DNA of 64,000 nt, taken from positions 710,505-774,504 of the forward strand of contig NW_022985178.1 of NCBI RefSeq assembly GCF_010093535.1, in the 5' to 3' direction. How positions within the stretch are numbered: position 1 is the first letter of the stretch; each line of letters begins with the position of its first letter. This document shows positions 34,763 to 46,547 of this stretch, piece after piece. Origin of the DNA: Lindgomyces ingoldianus. Its lineage: Eukaryota; Ascomycota; Dothideomycetes; Pleosporales; Lindgomycetaceae. The notes beneath the pieces were generated by a model. That model did not search any database. It had not been told where the DNA came from and saw only the letters and a list, made by a program, of their open reading frames with translations. The translations under genes were made by a program, and so were the position numbers.

Positions 34763-35785
34763 GATGGAACAGAGCTAGTCGCAGAACAAGAGTGTAAAAG
34801 AGTGTGGGTGAATAGACAGCAATGAGCAAGAAGCCGATTGCGAGCGGGCAAGCGAGTGTAGAGAGCGAACGTTAGGATTGGGGTGGAAGAGAAAGAGTTT
34901 TTGATCGAGGGGGGGCAGCGATTTAATCGGGCAGGCATTGCCAAGCCTATAGCGTCACCACGACAGCGAGAGAAGGCGCGCCCTCGCAACTGCATCACAA
35001 CAAAACAGAGTAAAAGCCATTGATGACGCAATTGGAAAGCCCATCAAGCACGCTCCTGCCGAGAAGGCGTAGTTTCGAGCCACGGAAGGTGTAAATCGTG
35101 CATCATGTGACCTCAACTCAGTATCAAGGCGCTGTCTCGGAACCACAACACTGTTCGAAGCCGTGCTGGCATGTTCATGTCCACTTTACAAGAGCGTGCC
35201 ATTTCGGTTCTTGCTCTAGTTCGAACAATCGATCCAAGGGCAGAACTTGATACCTTTTAAGGTTGCTAAACACCATTGCGGTGCCCGCCATGCGCTCCCC
35301 GGGTGGGAGTTCCCTAGGCCCAGGAGGCAGATTCCCAGCATACTGAGGGAATGTAGCTGTCTAGCAATGTTAATTGGAACAATTCTTGAGGGTAAGCACT
35401 TCAATTTAGAGTCTCCCCGCCCAGCCGTTTGCCTCCCTCCTGAGATCTCCTCCACTGCTTGTTTTCACCCCGGTTGCACATCCAACCTCCTGCCGTTGCT
35501 ACGTCTTCCCAGAGCTCTTTCACCGGAGCCTCTGGAAGCTGCTGGAAATGCTGCTGCCTCGCTTATCTCCCAGATAACGAAATTTTTGCAGGCAGATCAC
35601 CCCCGGGGATCTGGGCAACCGCTAGGCCCGCTCCCTCCATATAAGCACACCGCCCTCACATCTTCTCCGTCTCTGTAACACAACTGCGCAACTGAAATCG
35701 CCAGCCTAGCATTTGCTACTGCAGTATATTTCAGTACTCTGTTAACTCGGACAATAGTCTTTACCAACATCCTCATTCGTCGACC
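34763..35785. promoter_or_regulatory. Divergent promoter region of two GPI-type protein genes; TATA at 35639
   Basis: About 1 kb between two outward-facing genes for secreted wall-type proteins. ATATAAG at 35639-35645 lies about 140 bases before the downstream ATG and is followed by pyrimidine-rich leader sequence. No further gene was seen. Confidence 0.45.
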
Positions 35786-36495
35786 ATGAAGTTCACTTCT
35801 GTCGTGCCGGCCATCGCCGTGTTCGCTTTCGCCGCTCCGAAGGTCTATGGTTCGTTCCTCACCCTTAACTCCTCACATCTTCGTCTGCTAACATGGCCTA
35901 GGCTTTCATGATCATACTGTGAAGGAGCTCGTTGGCCCCAACGGCGTCGCCATGGCCCATGTCGGTTTTGCCGACTATATGGCTCGCCTTGAACGCGTTG
36001 GACATGGTGGCAAGATCGCCCACGATGGAAGTGTAGAAGATGTCAAACATGATGAAGTCAAACGTAGCGTCACTAGTAACCTCGTTCCACCTTACCATTG
36101 CGTGTAACCAAGATCTCTAACTTTGCCCAACAGAGTCTTGTACTGTGGAAACGGTCACTACCACGGTCACTGTCTATCCATCCAGCTGCGACACTGCCAC
36201 TACTTCCGCTTTCCCTTCGGCCTCTTCCGTCCCAGGAGTTTCCACTCTCGTGTCTACCATCGGCTTCAGCACCATCCCGTCTACCGACCCGTCAATGCTC
36301 TCCACCGGCACATCTGCGTCAACATCTTCCGCTTATGTCGTCCCGAGCAGCACTGGCCTGAGTACTTCGGCTGTCACCGCTACTAGTACTCTGAAGGCCA
36401 GTTCTTTACCGCCAATTCCGACCAATGGTGTCCCTATTCTTCACCATGATATCGCTCTTGGTGCAGTTGCTATGGTAATTGCTATGATGGCTTGA
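35786..36495 (+). CDS. Small secreted GPI-anchor-type protein
   Basis: Three exons (35786-35849, 35902-36063, 36134-36495) give about 195 residues. The signal peptide is MKFTSVVPAIAVFAFAAPKVYG. Exon 2 encodes a His- and Gly-containing segment (FHDHTVKELVGPNGVAMAH) unlike known domains. Exon 3 starts SCTVETVTTTVTVYPSSC, a pattern common in fungal wall proteins, followed by a Ser/Thr-rich stalk. It ends in a hydrophobic tail (ALGAVAMVIAMMA) suitable for a GPI signal. Function unknown; likely wall-attached. A TATA box precedes it. Confidence 0.7.
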
Positions 36496-37983
36496 CTAGC
36501 TCTTGCTACTTTTCTCTTTTCATAGTTTCAGTGAATGGTATTTGGTCAGATGCAGGCCTAATAGTACCTCAATGTAGCTAATTTCAATGCATGAATGATG
36601 TGGCCTCTAGCACTTCACCCAATTCCAGCTTCCTTCTGTGCTCTGTGAACATCTCCAATTCCTGCCTATTACACTGTTGGTGGTTCCTGATAATACCCTG
36701 ACGCCTTTCATCTTACTAGTGTGTCTGAACATTTAATATTTTCCCTGCCTAATGTTGCTATTATTTCACTGCCACAGCCTTCTCTCCTACAGTTGAAATT
36801 GCGGTTCTATTTCTTCTTCCCCCTTCTTTTTTTTTTCTTCTCTTAAACCTTCTTGCGTTGGATTCCTACTAGCGATGCCCTAACATCTTACCTGCTAGTA
36901 TGCTTGAACATCTAATGTCTTTGTGCCTCTTGCTGTCACCCTTTTAGAGCCATTAGCTCCCCTTCCCCTACTAATATCACAATTAATCTTATTCCTTTGG
37001 CGTTGTTGTCGTGGTTGCTAGTTCCTTCTGACGATAGCTTGACACCGCATATATACTTGTGTAACTGAACATTGGATGATCATTCTGCCGCTTGTTGCTA
37101 TGTTTTTATGGTCACAGGCTTTTCTTTTATCCAAAATTGCACAGGCACTTATTCCTTTTGCATTACTGCTAAGTTTACCGGGTCATCGCTAGCTATGCAT
37201 CTGTCCTGTTGTCTCTTTTGCCTGTCTTAATATCTTTCATTTGCTGTGCCATGCAACAGCGATCACGAGTGTGCTTTGAACAAGATGTGAGGGGTAGGCA
37301 AATAGCCCAAAATGACTAAGTGAATAAATTGATGTTAAGCAGAGATAGCTTCAATGTGGAGGGGAGGGAAGGGTTCGTAAGAGGGGGGCCTCATGGCTAG
37401 GTGGAGACTGCGGAGACAGGGTAGAATTGGTCCAGAGTGTAAGAAAATCGCGACTTCCGGTAGTCCATTGTTCCTCCTCTCGACTGCTGGTCTAAGGCAT
37501 TTCTTGCCCAGGGGTTCGGAATGACTAGAGTTTTGAGAAAGGATATATGATATCTGTAGCACCGAATGGTAGATACATGGTGAAGTATACAAGAGAGAAA
37601 TATGCCTTTCAGCTTATGGTGAATCGGTAGATCTTCCTAGCCCTTTCCTTCCACTAGAGACTGGAGGAACGAGGAACTAAGATAGATCGGAGTACTCGTT
37701 CTGGAGTAGCGACCCGTACCAAATCTAGGATTTTAGGATAACGGGTGAGTGGTGTGGGCTGCCACTGAGCTCATGTGTCTCTGGCAATTGTGTCCAGATT
37801 CAATGAAGCCAGGGCAATGCCACCGGTCTTCAAAATCCTTCTCGTTATGGCTCGTCTTGCCTAATTCTCTGATAAAACGTTGGGACCTTATCCGTCCTTT
37901 CAGTCTTGGGGTACCCTTCGAAGTAGGGTTTGGTATTGCGACTTAGAGTCCTCTCGAATCCAAATCAACTACTCGAAATAGTA
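36496..37983. other. Gene-free spacer with diverged tandem repeat
   Basis: No gene recognised. The part from about 36640 to 37240 contains at least three diverged copies of a unit of 160-180 bases (see the separate repeat entry). The rest shows nothing notable. Confidence 0.45.
36690..37190. repeat. Diverged tandem repeat, period about 160-180 bp
   Basis: The anchor (C/T)TGAACAT recurs at 36725, 36904 and 37065. Each anchor is followed in order by a TGCC...TTGCT block, a CAC(A/C)...AG(C) block, a (A)AATTG/CAATTAA block and TTATTCCTTT or similar. The order is kept although the sequence has diverged. A further partial copy may start near 36640. Confidence 0.5.
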
Positions 37984-40976
37984 TTAGGCGTTGGTGATTC
38001 CCAATCGTACCTCGAAAAGCTCAGCTCTTGAATAACTGCGATGCCTTTTGCGGTTCAGGTGCCCGCTGTGCTGATAGCTGGCTGTAACGTGAATGCTCCC
38101 ATCCCTATTTCCCCTTCGAGACCACTTGATCGTCTCAGCAAGTATTGGAATGCGTAGCAGCAGTGCCTCCATCCTCTTCCTTCGTGCCTTCCAGTGGATC
38201 TCTGTAGGGAACTTTCTAGGTATTAGAGACGGATTCGCGCCGTGGTCTAGAAAAGCTTTCCCAACCTTCTTCACGTGCTTCCATCCCTCAACGTCATCTC
38301 CCCAGGCCTGAAGAAATATTTCCCAGGGCGAGAAAGTGCCACCAGCATGTGCGACATTGATGTACTTGACGTGGGATAGGCCATTCTTAATTCCAGTATT
38401 AGGATTCGCGCCATGCTGTAGCAGTAGAATGACAAGGGCGGGATCGGGCCGCAAACCAGTGGCAGGAATATTCACAGCGTTGAGATTTAGGCCAATTGTG
38501 GATTGTACCAGAGCCACGGCTAGTGCATTTGACAGCATTGCTGGGCTTGGCTTGTTGGTAGATGAGGAGACCATAGAACGAACATATTCAGTGCATTTGC
38601 ATGTGACCATAAGGTCTAGGAGCGATTTGTTTAATTCGAACCCTTCTTTTGCACCAGTCCAATGCGAGGTATTCCTGTGGAACCTATCAAGAAATGTCCG
38701 GCCGTTCTGGTCCTGGATACTTGTAACATAAGAGGCTGCGGCATCAATCTCATTCAAGAGTTTCGTTTGCAGTCCATTCACGCAGTCTGGGTCAGCTAGC
38801 GAAGCATACCTAATACCATACGTGACAACTTCCCAGAACCACGGGTTACTCGGTTCCTCGAAATAGAGGGTATGCCCGCCATGTTTGAGGTGGACGATGA
38901 TATGCGCATTACAAAGACGAGCATGTGGATTGAAGGAGCTGGTTGTTGCTGTAAGAAGGCTAGCCCAGATATCTTCACGATGAAGATAATCTTGTACTGT
39001 CCGGTGGAGGTAACCGACTATCGACTCGTGGAGAGGTTGGCCTGGGCTGGTTTTGGACTCAATGAGGCCTCTACAATAGGCGTTAAGTCGGCGACGAATA
39101 ATCACTGCCCGACCGTTGGATTGAGAAGTTGGAAGGGGACCAGCCTTAATTTTTGAAGCAATAGCAGGATCTGCTTCATCCGCATAGTAGAGCGTTAAGA
39201 GAGTGACTGGTGTGAGTGATGATCGAATAATCTGGAGTAGCTGGGAAGCTCGTTCGAGGCTTCCCAAACGAGTGAGCAACTTCCAGAATAAATTTTCAAG
39301 ATCACTGGGTAGAGCATCTAGACGGGCTTGAAGCTCTTCAACGCGTTCCCCATCCGAAAATCCTTCGAGGAGGGAATCAGTAACTAGGGAGACCCATAGA
39401 AAAACACCGGAGGCCTTTAGCGTGATGTTCTCGATCAACTTGGTTGCGTAGTTCGAGTCCAGCATTCTCCGTTGTGCGAAACCCCTATTTTGAAGGAATT
39501 GTGAATTGACAAAGTGCTTAATGTCTGCATGGGTGAGCTCTTCTAGGCGTAAACTTGGCCGTTGCTGAAAGCTGTCCTCGAAAACGTTCCATGGGCGGCT
39601 AGAAACGCAAGTCTTTACGGACGGAGAGAGAAATCCCGTTACCATGTCAATAAGATTCTTAGAATCCCCGTCGAACTCATCCAGCCCATCAATGAAGAAG
39701 AAGACCTTGTAGTCTTTTCCAGCGCCTTCTACAAGACGCCTGAGGGCACGCATCATCTCCTCCCAAGTTATTGGCTCCTGCCATGGGTCTCCAAAGGCAA
39801 CGAACTCTTCCATCTTATGGGGAAAGAGGGTGGCCCAGAGTTTGGGTTCTTGATGAAGTGCCTCATAAATGAGAGTACGGACCATTCCCTCTTGTGACAT
39901 CTGCATCTGCGTACCCGAAATCCAGAAGTAGAAAGCGCAGATAATAAGGGTTTTCCCTTTGGCCCAACGACGAAGATATGTGGTGGTGATTGGGTTCGTA
40001 TAGATGAACTTCATTAGAGTCGATTTTCCGGCCGCTGGCTTCCCTGTGATCCAATACAGAGCCTCTCCATCCTCTCCCAACCACTTACGAAAGTCAGACC
40101 ATTGACCTTGGGATGGTGTTCTGAATATCCATTCATATGTCTGCTGATATGCATGAGGTATTTTCTCATGTCGAGTTTCAAGCTCCTTGAAGCGAAGCCA
40201 CCCAAGAAGACCGCGGTAGAATCTTTGCGCGTCGTCATCTGCCAGCAGGGTTTGCATCTCGACTGCCGGAGATACTTTAGAATAGGTCTTCCGCTCATAG
40301 TCATCGCGCATGGCCTGGACCACGTTTCGTTCCAAGGTCGCTTTCTGTGTATAGGTTGCGTCTCCTGCTACTTTGGTGAACAAGTTTGCTACGCTGGCTC
40401 GGGTATTTCTGACTTCGGTAAGGACCTGCGCATGCTGAATAAGCTGTTCCTGCTGGAACGTTCGAATTTCGACTCTATTAATGGATCAGCGCTGTTGGTT
40501 ATACGCTTTCGACGAGAGATGCTGTACCGTATGGAGGTCAGGAGATATAGTTGGATCTGCTGCCGATAACTATCCAGCGTCTGGCGCAAGGTTTCGACTT
40601 CGGATTCTGTCCAAATTGTTTTGAGAGCATCCACGAAACTTGCCCATGCGGTAGCTTTCCCATTTTTCAGCTTGGCTAACGTATGCAAGAACTTGGCAGC
40701 GACCTGTTCGCAATCTGTGCAGATTCGCACAATTTCTCTATCTTCGAGTGACAACTGAGACTGATATGAATCTCCGAGGTCATTTGTTGATATCTTGAGT
40801 GTTTCATTGTGTTTGGTGAGGTCGCGAGTGATGTTTTCCAGAATATTTGATTCAGCCTTGCTATTGCTTTTGTTACGTGCCCGGTGAATCCGGACCGTGA
40901 GCGAGAGGAGTTTACCTGCGAAATCCACGAACTGCAATACATTTGCAGCAACGCCCAGCGCTGAAAGAGGTTCCAT
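37984..40976 (-). CDS. NACHT-domain STAND protein (NLR-like)
   Basis: Two exons (40528-40976 and 37984-40474; 53-nt intron) give about 979 residues. The N-terminus MEPLSALGVAANVLQFVDFAG is typical of the fungal STAND N-terminal helical domain. The NACHT ATPase has Walker A WITGKPAAGKSTLMKF and Walker B YKVFFFIDGLDEFDGD, followed by the SSRPWNVFEDSF sensor-like motif. The winged-helix region is ASGVFLWVSLVTDSLLEGFSDG. The C-terminal third is helical, with one or two weak ankyrin-like units (VILLLQHGANPN, AFLDHGANPSLIP). Such proteins act in non-self recognition and programmed cell death in filamentous fungi; the trigger is unknown. The frame is fully open, so it is likely functional. Confidence 0.88.
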
Positions 40977-41472
40977 GATTATGGATAGAAGACCGAGAGA
41001 AGGGAAGGCTCAGGCAAATCAGGCCGGGGGGGGTTTATCTTTCGCAGGCCAAGATTGACTGATCGCACCTGACACAGCTGAAGGAGCGCGGTTATTCATG
41101 AGTGTGTGTTGGCCCACTGCAACTCCACGCGAAGTGGCTGTGAACGCCACACAAGGCACACAGCTGAGTAGGAGACATTGAAAAGCTAGGTTTCAAGTTG
41201 TGCAAAGACAGAGATGGCGATAATTGAAAATGCAAATAGAAGGGAACTTACTGACAGCAGGAATCCATTGTTTACACCTTCAGAATGCCTCATGGATTGT
41301 TCCTTTAGCTTATAACGATGTGGTCCAAGATGCCTCGAGGGTATACACGTCAGACTCCAGATTCCAAGCATAGTGATGCATCTCTCCAGTGGTATATTCC
41401 GACGAAACCAAAGCTTATCTAAGAATCACGTGTTACACTCAGCTTGAGTGAGTGCCAAATCGTTCCTGGTCC
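40977..41472. other. Spacer between NACHT gene and OTU1
   Basis: NACHT gene 5' flank and OTU1 3' flank. It contains a G8 run near 41026. No gene seen. Confidence 0.4.
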
Positions 41473-42459
41473 TCAATGCGCCTCCCCAAAATCACTGTGT
41501 CCTGTAGCTGTTGCGTGCTCAACCGCTGCCATCTCGCCCTTGCCTTTCCAACTGCATTTGTTGCACTTGATGTCGAAGCGCTGAGTATCGGTGTAGTAGT
41601 GTTTCTTCTTCAGCTCTCCGCAAAGCTGCCTTGCAGCTTCGAGCAAAACATCATCACTGGAGTCGAATATCTTGACGTCGTTGTCCGAGTCGGTATTCGC
41701 AGCGTCGTCCGGGACAAAAGCGATCGTGTCGTAGTGAATGCCGGAGTAGACGAGGATGCAGCGCCTGCTCTTACCCTCACTGAACCTGTCCACGCGCAAA
41801 TCTTGGACGTTGATACTGCAGATCTCTATATCGAACTCCTGGGAGAGGATGGATAGCTCGATGCCGCCTCCCCACGAGTCCGAATACTGTATCCACTTGC
41901 AGTACTCGTCCGGCGTTCTCTGCAGCACCGCCTCATTATACATTTCTGTATCCGATTGAATAGCCTGAGCGACCATTGAGCGTAGTTCTGTCATAGAATC
42001 GAGAGACGACGATAGGACCGCGCTGCCGAGCGCTCGGAACATGCAGGAGTTGTCGTCGGGCATGACGCGGAGGACGACGGTGCCGCCATGTGAAGGGAGG
42101 GGTATCTCAGGGGTATCCTTTAGCTCTGGCTTCTGCTTCCTCTTGAGTGAGAGGGGGGCAGATTGGCTTTGGCTGGACGATTGCTCGGAGTGAGGGGCAA
42201 GGGCCTCCTCTCCGGTTTCTTGGGCGATGACAATGAGCTGCGCGCCGTTGAGCTTGAGGTCGGTGTCGCTGAGGAGGGTAGACATGCCGTAGAGGGAAGG
42301 ATCGAGCGGCTGCGGCGGATAACCCCATTTTAAATCGAAGAGGGGCAGCGAGGTGGATTCTGAGATGGAGGTGAGAAGATCGGAAACGGCTGCATCGTCG
42401 GGAAGCGAGACAGTGTGGGTTACTCCACCAGGGGCTCGTAGTCGTAGTCGAATAGGCAT
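41473..42459 (-). CDS. OTU1: Ubiquitin thioesterase OTU1
   Basis: Single exon, about 328 residues from the ATG at 42459 (MPIRLRLRAPGG). An earlier in-frame ATG would add 14 residues that do not fit the family start. It has an N-terminal UBX-like domain and an OTU cysteine-protease core with MPDDNSCMFRALGSA (catalytic Asp/Cys) and YSGIHYDTIAF (catalytic His region). The C-terminal C2H2 finger (CNKCSWKGKGEMAAVEHATATGH) is complete. OTU1/YOD1 trims ubiquitin chains on substrates of the Cdc48/p97 ATPase. Head-to-head with the RSC gene. Confidence 0.93.
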   Translation of the reverse strand: MPIRLRLRAPGGVTHTVSLPDDAAVSDLLTSISESTSLPLFDLKWGYPPQPLDPSLYGMSTLLSDTDLKLNGAQLIVIAQETGEEALAPHSEQSSSQSQSAPLSLKRKQKPELKDTPEIPLPSHGGTVVLRVMPDDNSCMFRALGSAVLSSSLDSMTELRSMVAQAIQSDTEMYNEAVLQRTPDEYCKWIQYSDSWGGGIELSILSQEFDIEICSINVQDLRVDRFSEGKSRRCILVYSGIHYDTIAFVPDDAANTDSDNDVKIFDSSDDVLLEAARQLCGELKKKHYYTDTQRFDIKCNKCSWKGKGEMAAVEHATATGHSDFGEAH

Positions 42460-42995
42460 CTTATGCGAGCGTAGAACGCAGCAGGAGGGGCGTCCTGGCA
42501 ACTAGGAAGGATGGATAGAAGGGAAAGTTTAGCGATCGGAACGACGAGGGCAGGCGGTGGAGTGAAAGATTAAGTGGAGGAAGAGGTGGGGCGGGGGGGG
42601 GGGATGGGGATGGAGAGGGGGTGATATTGAGACGAAAGAAGCTAGCCACGTGTCTTGAATCGAAGGGATAGTAGGACAGGCAATCCGTGGCAAACAGCGA
42701 GTGAGTTTGAGCCTGGGCGAATGTCTTGCTGAGCAAGGACACTCCTTCCATCCTGAAGCCGAGGCCGGAAATCTGCCGTTACGTCAGCAAGCCGCCCTTG
42801 CACCGTTAGCGGCGATCTCGGAGGCAGGAGAAACGTCATGCCGATTGGCTCGACAGCTCAGGGCGCCCCCCAGGCGTGCTGTGTCCATTCCACGGTTCAA
42901 AAGGACGCGCATTTTCATCTGCCTGTCCTCGCAAAGCCCTCTCTCCCGCCCCCCTTGAAATAACCTGGCTGCGCGCCTCGAGAATCGCGTTCACG
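42460..42995. promoter_or_regulatory. Divergent promoter, OTU1 / RSC subunit
   Basis: 536 bases between two outward-facing starts. It contains a G-run of 12-14 bases near 42590-42602. No TATA box was evident. Confidence 0.4.
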
Positions 42996-45815
42996 ATGGC
43001 GTCGGGCCGCGTGCCGAGCTCCACGCCCGTTCCCACCACCGAAGCCGCAGACCCTCCAGCGGCTGGTAGCGCATCCTCGACCGTGACCGACGAACAATGG
43101 AAGGCCATGCAAAATGTGCTGAACGCTGTGTATGCGCACAGGATCGAAGAGTAAGTCTGTGTTGCGCGATGGATGCGCATGCTGGATTTGGTGGGTGCTG
43201 ATGGAATGCCAGCGGCTACGACCCCACGAAGCTCTTCCATCGCAAAGTGAACAAGCGCGCCCTCCCCGACTACTATGAAGTCATAAAGGAGCCGATGGCG
43301 TTGAGCATGATCAGGACAAAATTGTCTCAGCAGGACTACCGCGACTTCGCTGAATTCGTGCGCGACTTTGCTCTCGTCCCCCATAACGCCCAGGTGTATA
43401 ATAGGCAAGATTCGCAGGCCTATGTCGATGCTTTAGAAGTGAAAAGAGTGCTGGAGCTGGAACTGAAGAAGCTAGTCGATGAGAAGATAATATCCGAGGA
43501 AGTCGCTGCCCTGCCCTACCTTGGAGAGATCCCCGAGCAGGATCCACTCCTACCAGAGGAGGAGGAAGAGGAGGAAGAAGAAGACGAAGACGAGGATGAT
43601 GAGGACGAGGATGAGGACGAAGAAGACGAGGGTAAGCGGCGCAAGAGACGCGGCCCGCGTTCAACCGCAGCCATCACAAAGCGTGAGGGAGGAGGCAAAT
43701 CCAAGGACGATCTTGCTAAAGACAATGACCCAGAGTCGAGGAAGAAGCGAGGCCGCCCCCCGCGAGTCGATACTCCGATGGAGGCTAGAATCAAGGCTAT
43801 CATGAAGGGCATCAGAAAGCCAAGGAACCAGCTCAACAAGCTCATGGTCAGCGCCTTCGAACGTGTCCCAGATAAAGCTGTCATGCCCGAGTACCACGCC
43901 GAAATCAAAAACCCCATGGCAATGGACATCCTCAAAAAAAAGCTCAAGCGGAAGAAATACAGCTCCGTGGACCACTTCATGCAGGACGTGGAGCTGATGT
44001 TCGAGAATGCCAAGACTTATAACGAGGACGACAGCCAGGTCTACAAGGATGCCGTATTCTTGCAAAAGGAAGCGCGCATTACTGCCAAGCAGGAGAAGGA
44101 GAAACCGGATACTGAGTATGTGATGGAGGAGGGACGAATCCCTATGCCAAACGGAATCCTCCACAACGGCGAGCTCTGGAAGGTTGGAGACTGGGTCCAT
44201 ATCCAGAATGCGAATGACCTGACGAAACCGATTGTTGCACAAATTTACCGAACCTGGCAAGACTCGGAGGGTGGGAAATGGGTGAATGCCTGCTGGTACT
44301 ACCGCCCTGAGCAAACAGTGCACCGATTTGATAGGCACTTCCTGGAGAACGAGGTCATGAAGACTGGCCAGTATCGTGATCACCGCATCGACGAGGTGGT
44401 AGACCGCTGTTTCGTCATGTTCTTCACGAGGTACAACAAAGGTCGTCCTCGAGACTTTCCTGCTGACAAGGAAATCTACGTGTGCGAGGCACGGTACAAC
44501 GAGGAGAAACATAAGTTGAACAAGATCAAAACGTGGGCGAGTTGTTTACCCGACGAGGTTCGCGACAAGGATTATGTGATGGACCTGTTTGATGCCCCTC
44601 GCAAGCTCAAGAAAGTGCCCAGTCCGATCGCATATCTTCTTCGCGACGACCAGAAAGAGACGGATGATCTTCCAAAACCCGAGTGGGGTGCTGAGAACGC
44701 CCCGCCAAAAATCGGCGCTGTTCACCGTCGCCCTCGAGATCCAAAGGTAAGGGTTCACTTGAAATTTCAATCTCTACGTCCCTGTGCACGTAAGTTCAAA
44801 GTTGCGGTAAAGATTATCTGACGAGGAACAGGAATCCCCTCCCCCGGAACCAACACCATCCCCTCCACCACCTCCTCCACCAGCCCCGGCCATGCCGACT
44901 CCTCCCCTGCCTCCTCAGCCTACGAACGGATATGGTGGTGAGTCACAGAGGAATTATCCCCTTGCCCAAGCTCCTGCTGCGTCTCCAATGCCTGCTCCGA
45001 CACCACAACCCCACCACTTGCAGTCCGCGTACACCCCAACTCATCCTCGACAATTCCATACACATTCAGCGTCTCCGGCACCTCATGCTTCTCACATGCC
45101 AGCTTCGCAGCCATCTGGCTATCAGGCCATCACCCCGCATCTGACGTTTTCTACACCGCAAGCACCCGCAGCCATGCCTCAATATGCCACCCCGCGGCCT
45201 GCGCCGTCGTATCAACAACCCGTTGTTCATCAGGCGCCAGTAGGTTACAAGGCACCACAGCCAGTTGAGGTGTACACTCTGAACGACCATGCAAATGCGT
45301 CCATTCCCCCTGAGATTCGCGAGCAGTTCCAGCGCGACGATCAAGGTCGAGTTCTCTTCTTCACTGCTCCACCCCTCAATACTTCACATATTGTTAAGAA
45401 AGAAGGTTCAGCGCTGGGCCATTCTGCCGGGTATCTTGCCGCGAAAGCGAAGCGCGATGCTCTGATTGCTGCAAAGCGAAAAGCGCAAGAGGCGGACGCT
45501 GCGGAGCGGGAAGAGACGGCGAAGAAGGCACGTTTTGAAGCGGAAGAAAAATTTAAGAGGGATGTCGCTGAGCTTGGTATTAAGGCTATGAGGGCTCTGG
45601 AGAACCAGCTCGCAGCTGCCACGAAGAGAGATTTCGAGACTTTGTACGGCGAGGACGCGCCGAGGGCTCTGAGGAAGCAGTTGGATCAATTGACTGAAGT
45701 GCAGAGGATTACGATGATGCAGAACCAGGAAAGGGAGAAGAGGTTTGAGAAAGAGAAAAAGGGGTCACCAACGCCCATCACGGGAATGACAGTTATGTTG
45801 GAAGAGGAATACTGA
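42996..45815 (+). CDS. RSC complex Rsc1/Rsc2-like protein (two bromodomains, AT-hook, BAH)
   Basis: Three exons (42996-43150, 43213-44746, 44832-45815) give about 890 residues. The first bromodomain spans the first splice (DEQWKAMQNVLNAVYAHRIE-DGY, PDYYEVIKEPMALSMIRTKL). A run of about 30 Glu/Asp residues follows, then a basic stretch and an AT-hook (KKRGRPPRVD). The second bromodomain is MPEYHAEIKNPMAMDILKKKL, VELMFENAKTYNEDDSQVY. The BAH domain starts at NGELWKVGDWVHIQN and includes NACWYYRPEQTVH. The Pro/Gln-rich tail ends in a charged coiled coil. The same order is seen in yeast Rsc1/Rsc2, chromatin-remodelling subunits that bind acetylated histones and nucleosomes. Filamentous fungi usually have one such gene. 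Confidence 0.92.
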
Positions 45816-46547
45816 AACCCAAGGGTGCCCAGTTTTCGTGTTATTTGAAAATTATTTTTTTCTGTCGGTGGCATTGTCAAGGCGGTTCAAAGGATAGGTA
45901 TAAGGATATCTGAGCGCAGGCGTTTGGGCGAGGATGCCTTCGTAAGGCAACCTAGGTAATCTGAGGGGTCCGCGAGATGTGGTCTACCGGCTCAATATTA
46001 ATAGGTAGCTTACAGTGTACTCCTTCTAGTGGGGTCTATGTACAATTACTTATAAGAAATCCCTCGCCTTCAGCCTTCAACCTAGCTCATGCGTGAGATA
46101 ACCGTGGAGCTTGGCAACTGAAGATCCCTCCTTTGTTCCCCGTACTCACACATCACAACACGCCCATGCTAACGGAAGCCTCTTTCGAACGATCTCCGAA
46201 AGATATCCGGGGTTCGAACACGTCTGAAGCTGTCCGATTTTGGATATGCATTGTTAGATGGACCAGCCAATCAACACAATGTACCTAACGAACCTCGGCA
46301 TGTGAGCGTCCTCAGCTCCCAGATTCCACATCCGATCCGATCATGCGGAGAGTGCACGAAGCAGCGTCTCGCCAATCCGGCCGAGGCCAAATCCTTTTGA
46401 AAGTAATCATGAAGTGTCTATAGCTCCTGCCTCCTGTCACCTATCTCCTGACTCCTTGCGTATTCCTCCCCTCCAAAGAATCTCGAGCTCCTCCCCCCGC
46501 CTCACCACTTGAACCTCCGAAAGCCTCGCGCTAGGAGCTCCCCCACC
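45816..46547. other. Intergenic region
   Basis: 3' flank of the RSC gene and 5' flank of the cytochrome b5-dehydrogenase gene; the last 130 bases are pyrimidine-rich leader. No gene seen. Confidence 0.4.

Noticed and set aside
43516..44013. Minus-strand Ser-rich ORF over the RSC gene
   Set aside because: The polyserine is the antisense reading of the Glu/Asp run.
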